Positions 7,509-16,119 of a DNA stretch of 64,000 bases are shown here, one piece after another. This DNA comes from Glycocaulis sp051859565. GTDB taxonomy: Bacteria > Pseudomonadota > Alphaproteobacteria > Caulobacterales > Maricaulaceae. Below the pieces are notes generated by a model. The model was given only the letters and a program-made list of their open reading frames with translations. It was not told the origin of the DNA and ran no database searches. The DNA is taken from NCBI RefSeq assembly GCF_051859565.1, contig NZ_JBHYFK010000001.1:186001-250000 (forward strand), in the 5' to 3' direction. Every line of letters begins with the position of its first letter. The stretch's first letter is position 1. Made by a program: the position numbers and the translations under genes.

Positions 7509-8579
7509 ATGACAGAGCCAATTTCGCCCCTTTCCTCATCGCTGGCCGAACTGGATGCGCGTTCGCGTGATATTTTCCGCGAGCTGGTCGAGGCGTATCT
7601 TGCTACCGGCGAGCCTGTGGGTTCACGCACCCTTTCAAAGCGCTCCGCGCTGAACCTCTCGCCCGCCTCCATTCGCAACACGATGGCTGATCTGGCTGGT
7701 GCAGGGCTTCTGTCCGCGCCGCACACGTCTGCCGGGCGCATGCCGACCCACGCAGGGCTGCGCCTGTTTGTGGATGGCCTGTTGCAGATTGGCGAGATCG
7801 CAGAGGAGGAGCGCCGCGAGATCGATGCCCGCGTCGGCTCGGCGGGTAAGCGCCCCGAGGACGTGCTGGCGGAGGCCTCCTCCCTCCTGTCCGGTCTGGC
7901 CGGCGGGGCGGGCCTGGTGGCCTCGCAAAAGCAGGATGTGCCGCTGCGCCATGTGGAATTTGTGCCGCTCTCGCCTGTCGAGATACTTGCCGTGCTGGTC
8001 TCGGAATCCGGTTCCGTTGAGAACCGGCTGATGACGGCGCCTGCCGGCTTGCCGCCTGCCGCTCTGGTGGAGGCCGGCAATTACCTGTCCTCCCGGCTCA
8101 GGGGCCGCACGCTGGCCGAGGCCCTGAAGGCTATCCAGAGCGAGATCGCCGAAAAGCGCGCCCAGCTGGACGAGACCGCCGCCAGCCTTGTTGAGGCGGG
8201 GCTTGCCGACTGGAGCGGGTCGGAGAACCGTTCGCTGATTGTGCGCGGTCAGGCAAAGCTGCTGGAATCGGTCGAGGCCAGCGAGGATCTGGAACGCATC
8301 CGCCTGTTGTTTGATGATATTGAGCGCAAGGAAGATCTTCTGGCCCTGCTGGATGAAGCGCGCGGCGCGCAAGGCGTGCGCCTCTTCATCGGTTCGGAGA
8401 ACCCGCTCTTTTCGCTCTCCGGCTCCAGCGTGATCGTTGCGCCCTACCGCAATCGCGACCAGCGCATTCTGGGCGCGCTCGGGGTCATTGGTCCGACCCG
8501 CCTGAACTATGCGCGCGTGATCCCGCTGGTTGATTATACAGCTCAGCTTGTGGGGCGCCTCCTCGACGGGCGCAGCTAG
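7509..8579 (+). CDS. hrcA: Heat-inducible transcription repressor HrcA
   Basis: Repressor that binds CIRCE operators and controls chaperonin-type heat-shock genes. The N-terminal winged helix (about residues 12-90, VGSRTLSKR, SPASIRNTMADLAGAGLL, PHTSAGRMPTHAGLRLFVD) is textbook, followed by the GAF-like dimerisation domain and the C-terminal VIAPYRNRDQRILGALGVIGPTRLNY segment. Its 356 residues are the normal size. No clear Shine-Dalgarno sequence precedes the ATG. No CIRCE repeat was seen upstream of it, grpE or dnaK in this window. Confidence 0.95.
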   Translation: MTEPISPLSSSLAELDARSRDIFRELVEAYLATGEPVGSRTLSKRSALNLSPASIRNTMADLAGAGLLSAPHTSAGRMPTHAGLRLFVDGLLQIGEIAEEERREIDARVGSAGKRPEDVLAEASSLLSGLAGGAGLVASQKQDVPLRHVEFVPLSPVEILAVLVSESGSVENRLMTAPAGLPPAALVEAGNYLSSRLRGRTLAEALKAIQSEIAEKRAQLDETAASLVEAGLADWSGSENRSLIVRGQAKLLESVEASEDLERIRLLFDDIERKEDLLALLDEARGAQGVRLFIGSENPLFSLSGSSVIVAPYRNRDQRILGALGVIGPTRLNYARVIPLVDYTAQLVGRLLDGRS

Positions 8580-8636
8580 TCTCCCTATGTGTCGGGCAAC
8601 CCGATACCTCTCAGAACTGACGACAGGACGTATTTC

Positions 8637-9299
8637 ATGAGTGATGACAGCAAGAACGCCCCGGCCGAAGACGCCGCCGACATTCGGCCTGAGGAGGGTG
8701 TGGAGATGGCTGCAGAGGCGGGCGAACAGTCAGACGAAGACGGGCTGGACGCTCTGCACGCACAGGTAAACGATTTGCGCGACCGGCTTCTGCGCGCTGT
8801 GGCGGATGCGGATAATACCCGCAAGCGTGCCGCCCGCGAGGTAAAGGAAACCCGCGAATACGCCGTCACAGGCTTTGCGCGCGACATGCTCGATATCGCT
8901 GACAATCTGGAGCGCGCTCTGGGGCTTCTTGGCGAGGACGTACGTGCCAGCCTGCCGGATAATTTCAAGCCGCTGGTTGAAGGCGTGGAGATGACCCAGC
9001 GCCGCCTGATGAGCACGCTGGAGCGTCATGGCGTGAAACGTGTGGCACCCGAACCAGGCGATCCGCTCGATCCGAACCTGCATCAGGCCGCCGCGCAGAT
9101 ACCGGCTGACCAGCCCAAAGGCCGCATCGCCCACATCATGCAGCCCGGCTATGTGATTGGCGAACGGACCTTGCGCGCCGCGATGGTGGTGGTATCGGCC
9201 GGTCCGGCAGAAGGCGCGGCGCCTGCCGGTGCCAAACCGGCGTCAGAGCAGCAAACACCCGGTCACAAGCCCGGAAGCGGGCTCGACGTCGAGGCCTAG
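8637..9299 (+). CDS. grpE: Nucleotide exchange factor GrpE
   Basis: Co-chaperone that releases ADP from DnaK. The 220-residue protein has an acidic disordered N-terminus, the long coiled-coil helix with LHAQVNDLRDRLLRAVADADNTRKRA (about 40-70), and the beta-wing domain with GVEMTQRRLMSTLERHGVKR and LHQAAAQIP to VIGERTLRAAMVVVS. I use the ATG at 8637, preceded by AGGA; an in-frame ATG at 8589 would add 16 residues and lies right after hrcA. It follows hrcA by 57 bases, probably as one operon ending at the terminator at 9315. Confidence 0.94.
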   Translation: MSDDSKNAPAEDAADIRPEEGVEMAAEAGEQSDEDGLDALHAQVNDLRDRLLRAVADADNTRKRAAREVKETREYAVTGFARDMLDIADNLERALGLLGEDVRASLPDNFKPLVEGVEMTQRRLMSTLERHGVKRVAPEPGDPLDPNLHQAAAQIPADQPKGRIAHIMQPGYVIGERTLRAAMVVVSAGPAEGAAPAGAKPASEQQTPGHKPGSGLDVEA

Positions 9300-9314
9300 C
9301 TGGCGATGACATCA

Positions 9315-9344
9315 AAAAGGGCGGCTCCTAGGAGCCGCCCTTTT
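9315..9344. terminator. Rho-independent terminator between grpE and a convergent gene
   Basis: A perfect 14-base-pair inverted repeat with G+C-rich core (GGGCGGCTCC / GGAGCCGCCC) flanked by A and T runs on the two sides. The symmetry means it can terminate grpE on the plus strand and the glycine-zipper gene on the minus strand. Confidence 0.85.
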
Positions 9345-9367
9345 CATTTCCGGTCCGGTCCGGCCGT

Positions 9368-9733
9368 TTAACGGCGCGGCGCGCGCGTGCGCGGTTCACC
9401 ATTCTGCCAGTACGTATTGCCGGTCTGGAGATCGGTATACCAGTACCGGCCCGTATGCTGGTCATAGTTCAGCGCGGAATGGCGTCCGCTGTTCGGATTG
9501 TGCTGGCATCCGCCCTGCTGGTTACAGGCAATAGCTGCGCCAACAGCTGCGCCACCAACCGCGCCGATGGCGGCGCCGGTGGCCGGGCTGCCGACCTGAT
9601 TACCGATTACGGCGCCGCCAACACCACCCACAGCAGCGCCCGCGGCGCCGCCGCGAACAGCAGGTGTCGTGGCACAGGCAGTGGCCAGCAGCGGCACACT
9701 CAATACCGTGGCAATAAGAATTTTGCGGTTCAT
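9368..9733 (-). CDS. Glycine-zipper envelope protein (paralogue 1)
   Basis: A 121-residue exported protein. An N-terminal signal sequence ends in LLATAC, a possible but weak lipobox (Cys20). Residues about 27-70 are a glycine-zipper: repeated GxxxG-type motifs in GGAAGAAVGGVGGAVIG and GAAIGAVGGAAVGAAIA, expected to insert in or associate with a membrane. The C-terminus, GRYWYTDLQTGNTYWQNGE, is a compact aromatic motif shared with the gene at 9912. A GGGAGAG site precedes the ATG. Glycine-zipper lipoproteins are usually envelope-associated (17 kDa antigen/OmpA-like families); the role here is unknown. Confidence 0.8.
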   Translation of the reverse strand: MNRKILIATVLSVPLLATACATTPAVRGGAAGAAVGGVGGAVIGNQVGSPATGAAIGAVGGAAVGAAIACNQQGGCQHNPNSGRHSALNYDQHTGRYWYTDLQTGNTYWQNGEPRTRAPRR

Positions 9734-9835
9734 GACATTACTCTCCCATAGATCGCTTCTGGAAAACTAACCGCCCGAAGGGCCATGCGGTTCCGCAGAT
9801 TCGTGACCCGTGCTGTTTATACAGGCATGAAAAAA

Positions 9836-9856
9836 CCCCGGCGGTGTGTGCCGGGG
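9836..9856 (-). terminator. Rho-independent terminator of the second glycine-zipper gene
   Basis: On the minus strand a CCCCGGC/GCCGGGG stem with a 7-base loop is followed by a run of six T residues (plus-strand A run at about 9830-9835). It lies just after the stop of the gene at 9912-10265. Confidence 0.8.
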
Positions 9857-9911
9857 CTCTCTCATTGGCCGATCCGCAAGGGGTCAGCGGATCACGCTGC
9901 CAGCAGGGGAA

Positions 9912-10265
9912 CTAGCCGCGATATTCGCCGTTCTGCCAGTAGGTTACGCCGGTACGCTGGTCGACATAGTAATACCGGCCGGCACGCTGGTCGTAATAAA
10001 GCTGGGAATGGTTCTGATTATTCTGGTTCCAGCGGCAGCCGCCATCTTCACGGCAGCCTGCATAGGCACCGACCGCACCGCCGACCACAGCGCCGATAAT
10101 GGCACCCTGGCGCGCGTCGCCGCTGCCGGTATTGTTACCGATAACCGCGCCGGCAAGGCCGCCGGCCGCAGCGCCGCCAGCTGCGTGGGTCATCGTGTTG
10201 TTGGCCGTGCAGCCAGCCAGGATAATGGCGGGCGCAGCCATGGCAAGGATTACAAGCTTCCGCAT
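9912..10265 (-). CDS. Glycine-zipper lipoprotein (paralogue 2)
   Basis: A 117-residue lipoprotein: signal peptide with a clear lipobox ILAGC (Cys19), then a glycine-zipper (AAGGAAAGGLAGAVIGN and GAIIGAVVGGAVGAYAG), two Cys residues in CREDGGC, and the C-terminal GRYYYVDQRTGVTYWQNGE motif. The same layout and the same YWQNGE ending are found in the neighbour at 9368, so the two are a tandem duplication that has diverged. I start at the ATG at 10265 because it begins the signal peptide; an upstream in-frame extension looks non-coding. The separate terminator suggests independent transcription. Confidence 0.82.
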   Translation of the reverse strand: MRKLVILAMAAPAIILAGCTANNTMTHAAGGAAAGGLAGAVIGNNTGSGDARQGAIIGAVVGGAVGAYAGCREDGGCRWNQNNQNHSQLYYDQRAGRYYYVDQRTGVTYWQNGEYRG

Positions 10266-10391
10266 GGGATGCCTCCATTGTTTGCCGGCGGCTCGAACCC
10301 TCATGGTGCCGCCTTCTGACACTAAATCAGGCGAAAGCTATACGCGCGATGAACGAAGCCAGTTCCCCATCGCGATAATTTCCCTGTCCGG

Positions 10392-11009
10392 TCATCGTAC
10401 CCGTCTGAGAGTGAGGTTGATCCGCCCCGGGCGGAAGGGCGCGGGCAATAGCGTGGACGTGCCGGGATATATCCGGTCTACGCCATGGAAAAAACGCCGC
10501 GAGGCGCCGCCGAGCACGACAACATCGCCAGACGACAGGACCAGCGAACGGCTGGGACTGTTGCGCAATGGCCCGCCCAGCCGGAAGCGCGCCCGGTCGC
10601 CTAGACTCACAGACACGACAGGCGCATCGCGCGCGTCCTCATCTGCGTCCACATGCAGACCAAGGCGTGAATCGGGTCCGTAAACGTTTATCAGGCAGGC
10701 CTGCGGTGGCTGGTGCCAGCCCGACACCGCTGCCCACAGTTCCAGAAGCGCTGGCGGCATGGCCGGCCAGGGCGCGCCGGTGACGGGATGCTCAGGTTCA
10801 TAACGATAGCCCGTCTGGTCCGCCACCCAGCCCAGAGGGCCAAAATTGCTCATCTGCACGCTTAAGGGTTTGCCGGTGCGCGGCATTGAGGGGGTGAAAA
10901 GCGGGGCGGCCTGCAGGCTTTCAACCACGCTTTGCACCAGCCCGCCCTGCTGCTGGCGGGAGAAATACCCAGGCAGGAGGCGGAAACCGGTCTCTCCAGC
11001 GGCGCCCAA
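10392..11009 (-). CDS. alkB: AlkB-type alpha-ketoglutarate-dependent DNA dealkylase
   Basis: Fe(II)/2-oxoglutarate dioxygenase that oxidatively removes 1-methyladenine and 3-methylcytosine lesions. Iron ligands His119 and Asp121 (LGLHVDADE) and His175 (FFHGVDR) are present, with the 2-oxoglutarate arginines in RINLTLRR (196, 202). Other AlkB marks are MSNFGPLGW, PWPAMP, CLINVYGPDSRLGLH and GDVVVLGGASRRFFHG. The length (205) fits E. coli AlkB. The start appears to be TTG at 11009, one base after the TGA of the upstream lipoprotein gene, implying translational coupling; no ATG or GTG fits better. Confidence 0.92.
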   Translation of the reverse strand: MGAAGETGFRLLPGYFSRQQQGGLVQSVVESLQAAPLFTPSMPRTGKPLSVQMSNFGPLGWVADQTGYRYEPEHPVTGAPWPAMPPALLELWAAVSGWHQPPQACLINVYGPDSRLGLHVDADEDARDAPVVSVSLGDRARFRLGGPLRNSPSRSLVLSSGDVVVLGGASRRFFHGVDRIYPGTSTLLPAPFRPGRINLTLRRVR

Positions 11010-11010
11010 G

Positions 11011-11697
11011 TCAGTGCCGGGATTGTCCAGGGCCGGCCTCCTGAAGTGTTCTCAACGCATCGGTGTGCCCGGCATACATATCATAGGCTTCATGCCTCTG
11101 CTCGCAGGCGAGAAAGAACGAGGACGGGAGTGTCGCGCTCAGGTGTTCGTGCAAAGCCTCCGCCGTGCCGGCGTCCAGCCAGCCGGGCGGGTTGCCGCGA
11201 TCAAGACTGGAAATGTACGTCGCCAGCCGCATGGCGTGCCGCTGTTCGGGCCGCTGCGTGCAGTCGCGCGTCAGCGCTTCGAGCGCCACTTCCTCCCCAT
11301 CAGCGGGGAAAACCATCACCACCACGCTGTACTCGGCCTGCGCGGGGCCGAGTCCGTTGATGAAACCGGCGCTAGCGTAGCCGGTTGCCCGGTCTGGCGT
11401 GGCGGCCTCAATCTGCGTGGAATCACGGAATACGCCGCCGACCGGCAGGGCGATGATCGTGCGTTTCTCGGTGCGGCCATCCAGCACAAAACGGCCATCA
11501 GGGCCGGTAATGACGGGCCGTACGTCTTCCAGACCTGAAAACCGCACCCGCGCGCCTTCGACCGGCTGCCCGGTTGCGGCATCGACCACCATGCCGTGCG
11601 CATCAGGAGCCAGAACGTGCTCGCGCTCGGTCAGGCAACCGGCCAGACAGAGGCTTGCTGCTGTCGTTGCCAAAAGCTTCGCTGTCACACCTGTCAT
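11011..11697 (-). CDS. Lipoprotein with carboxypeptidase-regulatory-like domain
   Basis: A 228-residue predicted lipoprotein of unknown function. The signal peptide ends in LCLAGC (Cys21). Residues about 33-75 resemble a small beta-sandwich of the carboxypeptidase regulatory-like type (GMVVDAATGQPVEGARVRFSG, then TGPDGRFVLDG). The rest contains several Cys residues (TRDCTQ, FLACEQ) and no catalytic motif I can name. It is upstream of and nearly abuts alkB on the same strand, so the pair is probably one transcript, although no functional link is obvious. Confidence 0.75.
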   Translation of the reverse strand: MTGVTAKLLATTAASLCLAGCLTEREHVLAPDAHGMVVDAATGQPVEGARVRFSGLEDVRPVITGPDGRFVLDGRTEKRTIIALPVGGVFRDSTQIEAATPDRATGYASAGFINGLGPAQAEYSVVVMVFPADGEEVALEALTRDCTQRPEQRHAMRLATYISSLDRGNPPGWLDAGTAEALHEHLSATLPSSFFLACEQRHEAYDMYAGHTDALRTLQEAGPGQSRH

Positions 11698-12027
11698 CTC
11701 AGCCTCTGGCCTGTCTGCGTGAGGGACAGGTTACGCCCGTGGGGCGGCGGCGCAAGGCGTTGGCGTGAGGTATCGGGTGTCTCCCCGGCCAAACCGGACG
11801 GTGAATTCCTTTCAACTCAAACCGCACCTGGCCCTTGCGGCTGCGTCCCGGCCTCCCTAAATCGCCCCGTATCAAGAGGGGTTATTTCCTGACCGCCTCA
11901 AAGGGTTAAAGCAAGACCAGAGAAGAAACCTGCACGGGGGGCGGATGACCGGCGAGCCGCCGCAAACGCTTTTAAAGGTTTACGGACCGCGCACCCCGCC
12001 CTGCCAATAAGTGGAGAGAACAAGACT
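11698..12027. other. 330-base intergenic region upstream of dnaK
   Basis: No convincing gene. It separates the divergent lipoprotein-alkB pair from dnaK. It contains a candidate heat-shock promoter (11834-11862), a short AT-richer stretch around 11965-11985, and a GGAGAGAA ribosome-binding site before dnaK. No CIRCE element (TTAGCACTC-N9-GAGTGCTAA) was found. Confidence 0.6.
11834..11862 (+). promoter_or_regulatory. Candidate sigma32 (RpoH) promoter for dnaK
   Basis: CTTGCGG (11834-11840) and CCCTAAAT (11855-11862) with a 14-base spacer resemble the heat-shock consensus CTTGAAA-N11-16-CCCCATNT. It would give a leader of about 155 bases. Motif resemblance only; the -10 half is imperfect. Confidence 0.35.
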
Positions 12028-13944
12028 ATGAGCAAAGTTATCGGTATCGACCTTGGCACCACCAATTCGTGTGTCGCGGTCATGGAGGGCGGCCAGGCCC
12101 GCGTCATCGAGAACACCGAAGGCATGCGTACCACCCCGTCGGTCGTGGCGTTCACGGAGGACGGCGAGCGCCTGATCGGTCAGCCCGCGCGCCGTCAGGC
12201 GGTGACGAACCCTGAACAGACCTTCTTTGCCATCAAGCGCCTGATTGGCCGCAACATGAACGACCCGACGGTCAAGAAGGACGCCGCCATGGTGCCCTAC
12301 AAGATCGTTCCGGGCGATAATGGCGATGCCTGGGTTGAGGGGCGTGACAAGAAATACGCGCCGGCCGAAATCTCTGCCTTCATCCTGCAGAAGATGAAAG
12401 AGACCGCCGAGAGCTATCTTGGCGAAAAGGTGGAAAAGGCCGTCATCACGGTCCCGGCTTACTTCAACGACGCCCAGCGTCAGGCCACCAAGGATGCCGG
12501 TAAAATCGCCGGTCTTGAAGTGCTGCGTATCATCAACGAGCCGACAGCGGCCGCGCTGGCCTATGGCCTCGACAAGTCCGACCAGTCGAAAACCATTGCT
12601 GTCTACGACCTTGGCGGCGGCACGTTCGACATCTCCATCCTGGAGATCGGTGACGGTGTGTTCGAGGTGAAGGCCACCAATGGCGATACCTTCCTTGGCG
12701 GTGAAGATTTCGACATGCGCATTGTCGATTACCTTGCCGACGAGTTCAAAAAGGAAAACGGGATTGACCTGCGCAAGGACAAGCTCGCCCTGCAACGCCT
12801 GAAGGAAGAGGCTGAGAAAGCCAAGAAGGAGCTGTCCAGCGCGGCTTCCTACGAGGTCAACCTGCCCTTCATCACGGCGGACGCCTCCGGCCCGAAACAC
12901 CTCAATCTGAAGCTTTCCCGCGCCAAGCTGGAAGCGCTGGTTGAAGATCTCATCAAGCGCACGATCGAGCCGTGCAAGGCGGCGCTGAAGGATTCCGGCC
13001 TCTCCACCGGCCAGATCGACGAGATCGTGCTGGTCGGCGGCATGACCCGCATGCCCAAAGTGCAGGAAGCCGTGAAAGCCTTCTTTGGCAAGGAGCCCCA
13101 TCGCGGTGTGAACCCCGATGAAGTCGTCGCCATGGGCGCGGCCATCCAGGCCGGTGTGCTGCAGGGCGATGTGAAGGACGTGCTGCTGCTCGATGTCACC
13201 CCGCTTTCGCTGGGCATCGAGACGCTGGGCGGCGTGTTCACCCGCCTCATAGACCGCAACACCACCATCCCGACCAAGAAGAGCCAGACCTTCTCCACCG
13301 CGGACGACAATCAGACCGCTGTGACGATCCGCTGCTTCCAGGGCGAGCGGGAAATGGCCGCCGACAACAAGCTGCTCGGCCAGTTTGATCTGGTTGGCAT
13401 TCCGCCCGCCCCGCGCGGCATGCCGCAGATCGAGGTGACGTTCGATATCGACGCCAACGGCATCGTGAACGTCTCCGCGAAGGATCAGGCAACCGGCAAG
13501 GAGCAGGCGATCCGCATCCAGGCCTCCGGCGGTCTTTCCGACGCTGACATCGAGAAAATGGTGAAAGACGCCGAAGCCAACGCGGAAGCCGACAAGCAGC
13601 GCCGCGCGCTGGCCGAGGCCCGCAATAATGCCGAGGCTCTGGTCCACCAGACCGAAAAGCAGCTTGAAGAGTTTGGCGACAAGGTATCGGCGGAGGACAA
13701 ATCTTCCATCGAGACCGCCATTGCCGAGCTGAAAGAGGTCAAGGATGGCGAAGACGTGGAAGCCATCCAGCAGAAGACGCAAGCTGTCCTGCAGGCGGCC
13801 ATGAAGCTGGGTGAGGCCATGTACGCCCAGCAGCAATCGGCTGGCGGTGATGATGGCGGCTCCGACAACACCCCGGACGGGGATGATGTGGTCGATGCCG
13901 AGTTCACCGAAGTGGACGGCGACGACAAGAAGAAGAGCGCCTGA
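12028..13944 (+). CDS. dnaK: Molecular chaperone DnaK (Hsp70)
   Basis: ATP-dependent folding chaperone of the cytoplasm. The N-terminal nucleotide-binding domain begins MSKVIGIDLGTTNSCVAVMEG and carries the VPAYFNDAQRQATKDAG, AVYDLGGGTFD and VLVGGMTRMP motifs; the substrate-binding domain (about 390-500, DVTPLSLGIETLGG) and helical lid follow, ending in an acidic tail (DAEFTEVDGDDKKK). Its 638 residues are the normal length. It is followed by a terminator and dnaJ, and works with GrpE encoded at 8637. Confidence 0.98.
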   Translation: MSKVIGIDLGTTNSCVAVMEGGQARVIENTEGMRTTPSVVAFTEDGERLIGQPARRQAVTNPEQTFFAIKRLIGRNMNDPTVKKDAAMVPYKIVPGDNGDAWVEGRDKKYAPAEISAFILQKMKETAESYLGEKVEKAVITVPAYFNDAQRQATKDAGKIAGLEVLRIINEPTAAALAYGLDKSDQSKTIAVYDLGGGTFDISILEIGDGVFEVKATNGDTFLGGEDFDMRIVDYLADEFKKENGIDLRKDKLALQRLKEEAEKAKKELSSAASYEVNLPFITADASGPKHLNLKLSRAKLEALVEDLIKRTIEPCKAALKDSGLSTGQIDEIVLVGGMTRMPKVQEAVKAFFGKEPHRGVNPDEVVAMGAAIQAGVLQGDVKDVLLLDVTPLSLGIETLGGVFTRLIDRNTTIPTKKSQTFSTADDNQTAVTIRCFQGEREMAADNKLLGQFDLVGIPPAPRGMPQIEVTFDIDANGIVNVSAKDQATGKEQAIRIQASGGLSDADIEKMVKDAEANAEADKQRRALAEARNNAEALVHQTEKQLEEFGDKVSAEDKSSIETAIAELKEVKDGEDVEAIQQKTQAVLQAAMKLGEAMYAQQQSAGGDDGGSDNTPDGDDVVDAEFTEVDGDDKKKSA

Positions 13945-13965
13945 TAACGGCGCGCAGACGCTGAC

Positions 13966-13998
13966 AGCCCCGGCTCCTTGATGCGGGCCGGGGCTTTT
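13966..13998 (+). terminator. Terminator after dnaK
   Basis: Nine-base-pair stem AGCCCCGGC/GCCGGGGCT with a 12-base loop followed by TTTT. It sits between dnaK and dnaJ, so dnaJ is read either by read-through or from its own promoter in the short gap. Confidence 0.75.
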
Positions 13999-14032
13999 AC
14001 CTGATACCAGCAAGCATTCAGACCGGCGGATC

Positions 14033-15214
14033 ATGGCCAAGCGCGATTATTATGAAATCCTGGGTGTTGAACGCACCGCCGATGCAGGTGCGATCAAGAG
14101 CGCCTATCGCAAGCTCGCCATGCAATTCCACCCTGACCGCAATCCGGGTGATGCGGAAGCCGAAGCCAAGTTTAAGGAAGTTGGCGAGGCCTACGCCATC
14201 CTCTCGGACGCTGACAAGCGCGCCGCCTATGACCGTATGGGCCATGCCGCCTTTCAGAATGGCGGCAGCGGTGCAGGCGGCCCCTTCGGTCCGGGCGGGT
14301 TTGGCGGCGCAGCCGACTTTGCCGACATTTTCGAGCAGGTGTTCGGCGATGCGTTTGCCGGGCGTGGCGGCGGGCGCAGACGCGCCGGACCGGCGCGTGG
14401 CTCTGACCTGCGCTATGACATGGAAATCTCGCTGGAAGAGGCGTTCAACGGCAAGGATGCCAAGATACGCGTCCCCACCACCGTCTCCTGCGGCCATTGC
14501 GAGGGATCGGGCGCCGAACCCGGCTCCAAGATCATCACCTGCGAGACTTGTAACGGCGCGGGCCGCATCCGCCGCACCCAGGGCTTCTTCACCATGGAGC
14601 AGACCTGCCCCACCTGTGGCGGGCGCGGCCAGTACGTCGAAACGCCCTGCCGGGAATGTGACGGCGTAGGCCGGGTGCGCAAGAATCGCGAGCTGCAGGT
14701 GCAGGTGCCGCCGGGCGTCGAGGATGGCATGCGTATCCGTCTTGCCGGCGAAGGCGAGGCGGGCGGGCGCGGCGGACCGCCGGGCGATCTCTACATCTTC
14801 ATTTCGGTGAAGCCACACGACATTTTCGAGCGCGACGGGCCCAATCTCTATTGCCGCGCGACCGTGCCCATGGTGACAGCGGCGCTGGGCGGCGAGATAC
14901 AGGCCCCCACAATCGAGGGCGGGCGCGCTGAAATGCACATTCCCGCGGGCTCCCAGACCGGGCGGCGCATGCGCCTAAAAGGCAAGGGCATGGCGCGCCT
15001 CAAAGGCGGCGGCGCGCGCGGCGACATGTTTGTCGAACTGTTCGTCGAGACCCCGCAAAAGCTTTGCGAACGCCAGAAAGAGCTCTTGCGCGAGTTCTGT
15101 GAGCTTTCCGGCGATGGCTGCAATCCCGACAGCGACGGTTTCTTCAAGAAGGTCAAGCGCTTCTGGGATGATGTGCGCGGCGAGGATGAAGCGCGCCCCG
15201 GCGCCGGGCACTGA
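14033..15214 (+). CDS. dnaJ: Chaperone protein DnaJ (Hsp40)
   Basis: Co-chaperone that delivers substrates to DnaK and stimulates its ATPase. The J domain (1-70) has the HPD triad in QFHPDRNPG; a Gly/Phe-rich linker (about 78-115) follows; four CxxCxGxG zinc-binding repeats are seen as CGHCEGSG, CETCNGAG, CPTCGGRG and CRECDGVG (about 155-215); then the C-terminal substrate-binding domains. Type I DnaJ of 393 residues, slightly longer than usual. The dnaK-dnaJ-dapB order is conserved in many Alphaproteobacteria. Confidence 0.97.
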   Translation: MAKRDYYEILGVERTADAGAIKSAYRKLAMQFHPDRNPGDAEAEAKFKEVGEAYAILSDADKRAAYDRMGHAAFQNGGSGAGGPFGPGGFGGAADFADIFEQVFGDAFAGRGGGRRRAGPARGSDLRYDMEISLEEAFNGKDAKIRVPTTVSCGHCEGSGAEPGSKIITCETCNGAGRIRRTQGFFTMEQTCPTCGGRGQYVETPCRECDGVGRVRKNRELQVQVPPGVEDGMRIRLAGEGEAGGRGGPPGDLYIFISVKPHDIFERDGPNLYCRATVPMVTAALGGEIQAPTIEGGRAEMHIPAGSQTGRRMRLKGKGMARLKGGGARGDMFVELFVETPQKLCERQKELLREFCELSGDGCNPDSDGFFKKVKRFWDDVRGEDEARPGAGH

Positions 15215-15277
15215 CACCCGCGTTCACCCCCTGCTAACCGAATAGGCCTGCTATGACAGGCTTGATGGCGGGCGGGA

Positions 15278-16117
15278 GTGAAAGCAGTGACGATAGCACC
15301 GGGTAAGGTTCTCAAGATTGCGGTTTTGGGCGCGTCAGGACGGCTTGGCCGCCTGATCATGGCCGAAATCATGCGCCGCCCCGATATGGAGCTGGTGGCG
15401 GGCGTTGTGCGCCACGATTCGGTGATGCTGGGCGCGGATCTCGGCGAACTGGCGGAAACCTCCCTGGCCGGCATCGAAACCAGCGTCTCCATGCGCGATG
15501 CCGCAGACGCGGCCGATCTGGTGATCGATGTCTCTGCGCCGCAGGCTAGCGCCGCCTTTGCCCGCCAGATCACCGAGCGGGGCGGGCCGCCTTTCGTGTG
15601 CGGCGTTACAGGGCTTGGCGCTGACGACATGGCAGCGCTGGAAGCAGCGGCGCAGTCAGTGCCGGTGCTCTACGCCCGTAATTTCTCTCTTGGAGCCGCG
15701 GTCATGCGATGGCTGACGGCTGAAGCCGCCCGCCTTATGCCTGCAGAGCAGTTCGATCTGGAGATCGTCGAGACGCACCACCGCCGCAAGGTGGATGCGC
15801 CGTCAGGCACCGCGCTCGCCATTGGCGAGGCGGCCGCACAAGCACGCGGACTGGAGCTTGGGACGCAGGCGATTTTCGACCGTCCGCGTCAGGGCGCCGC
15901 CCGCCCTGTCGGCGCGATAGGCTTCTCTGCCATCCGCGGCGGCGGCGCGATTGGCGAGCATTCCGCCCTGTTTCTGGGCGCGTTCGAGGAGCTGGAGATC
16001 CGCCACCGCGCCAATGACCGCTTCATCTTCGCACGCGGCGCACTGGAAGCGGGCAAATGGCTAACTGGCCAGAAGCCGGGTTTTTACGGCATCGAGGATG
16101 TGCTGGGGTTGAACTGA
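15278..16117 (+). CDS. dapB: 4-hydroxy-tetrahydrodipicolinate reductase
   Basis: NAD(P)H-dependent enzyme of the diaminopimelate/lysine pathway. It has the Rossmann motif GASGRLGRLI (about 19-28), VIDVSAPQA, the GVTGL loop, ARNFSLG, and the active-site signature ETHHRRKVDAPSGTAL with the catalytic His-His and Lys. The start is GTG at 15278, with another in-frame GTG at 15287; both give a similar protein. It ends 2 bases before the stop of the convergent polA. Confidence 0.95.
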   Translation: MKAVTIAPGKVLKIAVLGASGRLGRLIMAEIMRRPDMELVAGVVRHDSVMLGADLGELAETSLAGIETSVSMRDAADAADLVIDVSAPQASAAFARQITERGGPPFVCGVTGLGADDMAALEAAAQSVPVLYARNFSLGAAVMRWLTAEAARLMPAEQFDLEIVETHHRRKVDAPSGTALAIGEAAAQARGLELGTQAIFDRPRQGAARPVGAIGFSAIRGGGAIGEHSALFLGAFEELEIRHRANDRFIFARGALEAGKWLTGQKPGFYGIEDVLGLN

Positions 16118-16119
16118 CC

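Noticed and set aside
11980..14040. Long open frame (686 codons) on the minus strand opposite dnaK
   Set aside because: It mirrors dnaK exactly, has a His/Gly/Val-rich composition typical of antisense frames in high-G+C genes, and resembles no family.
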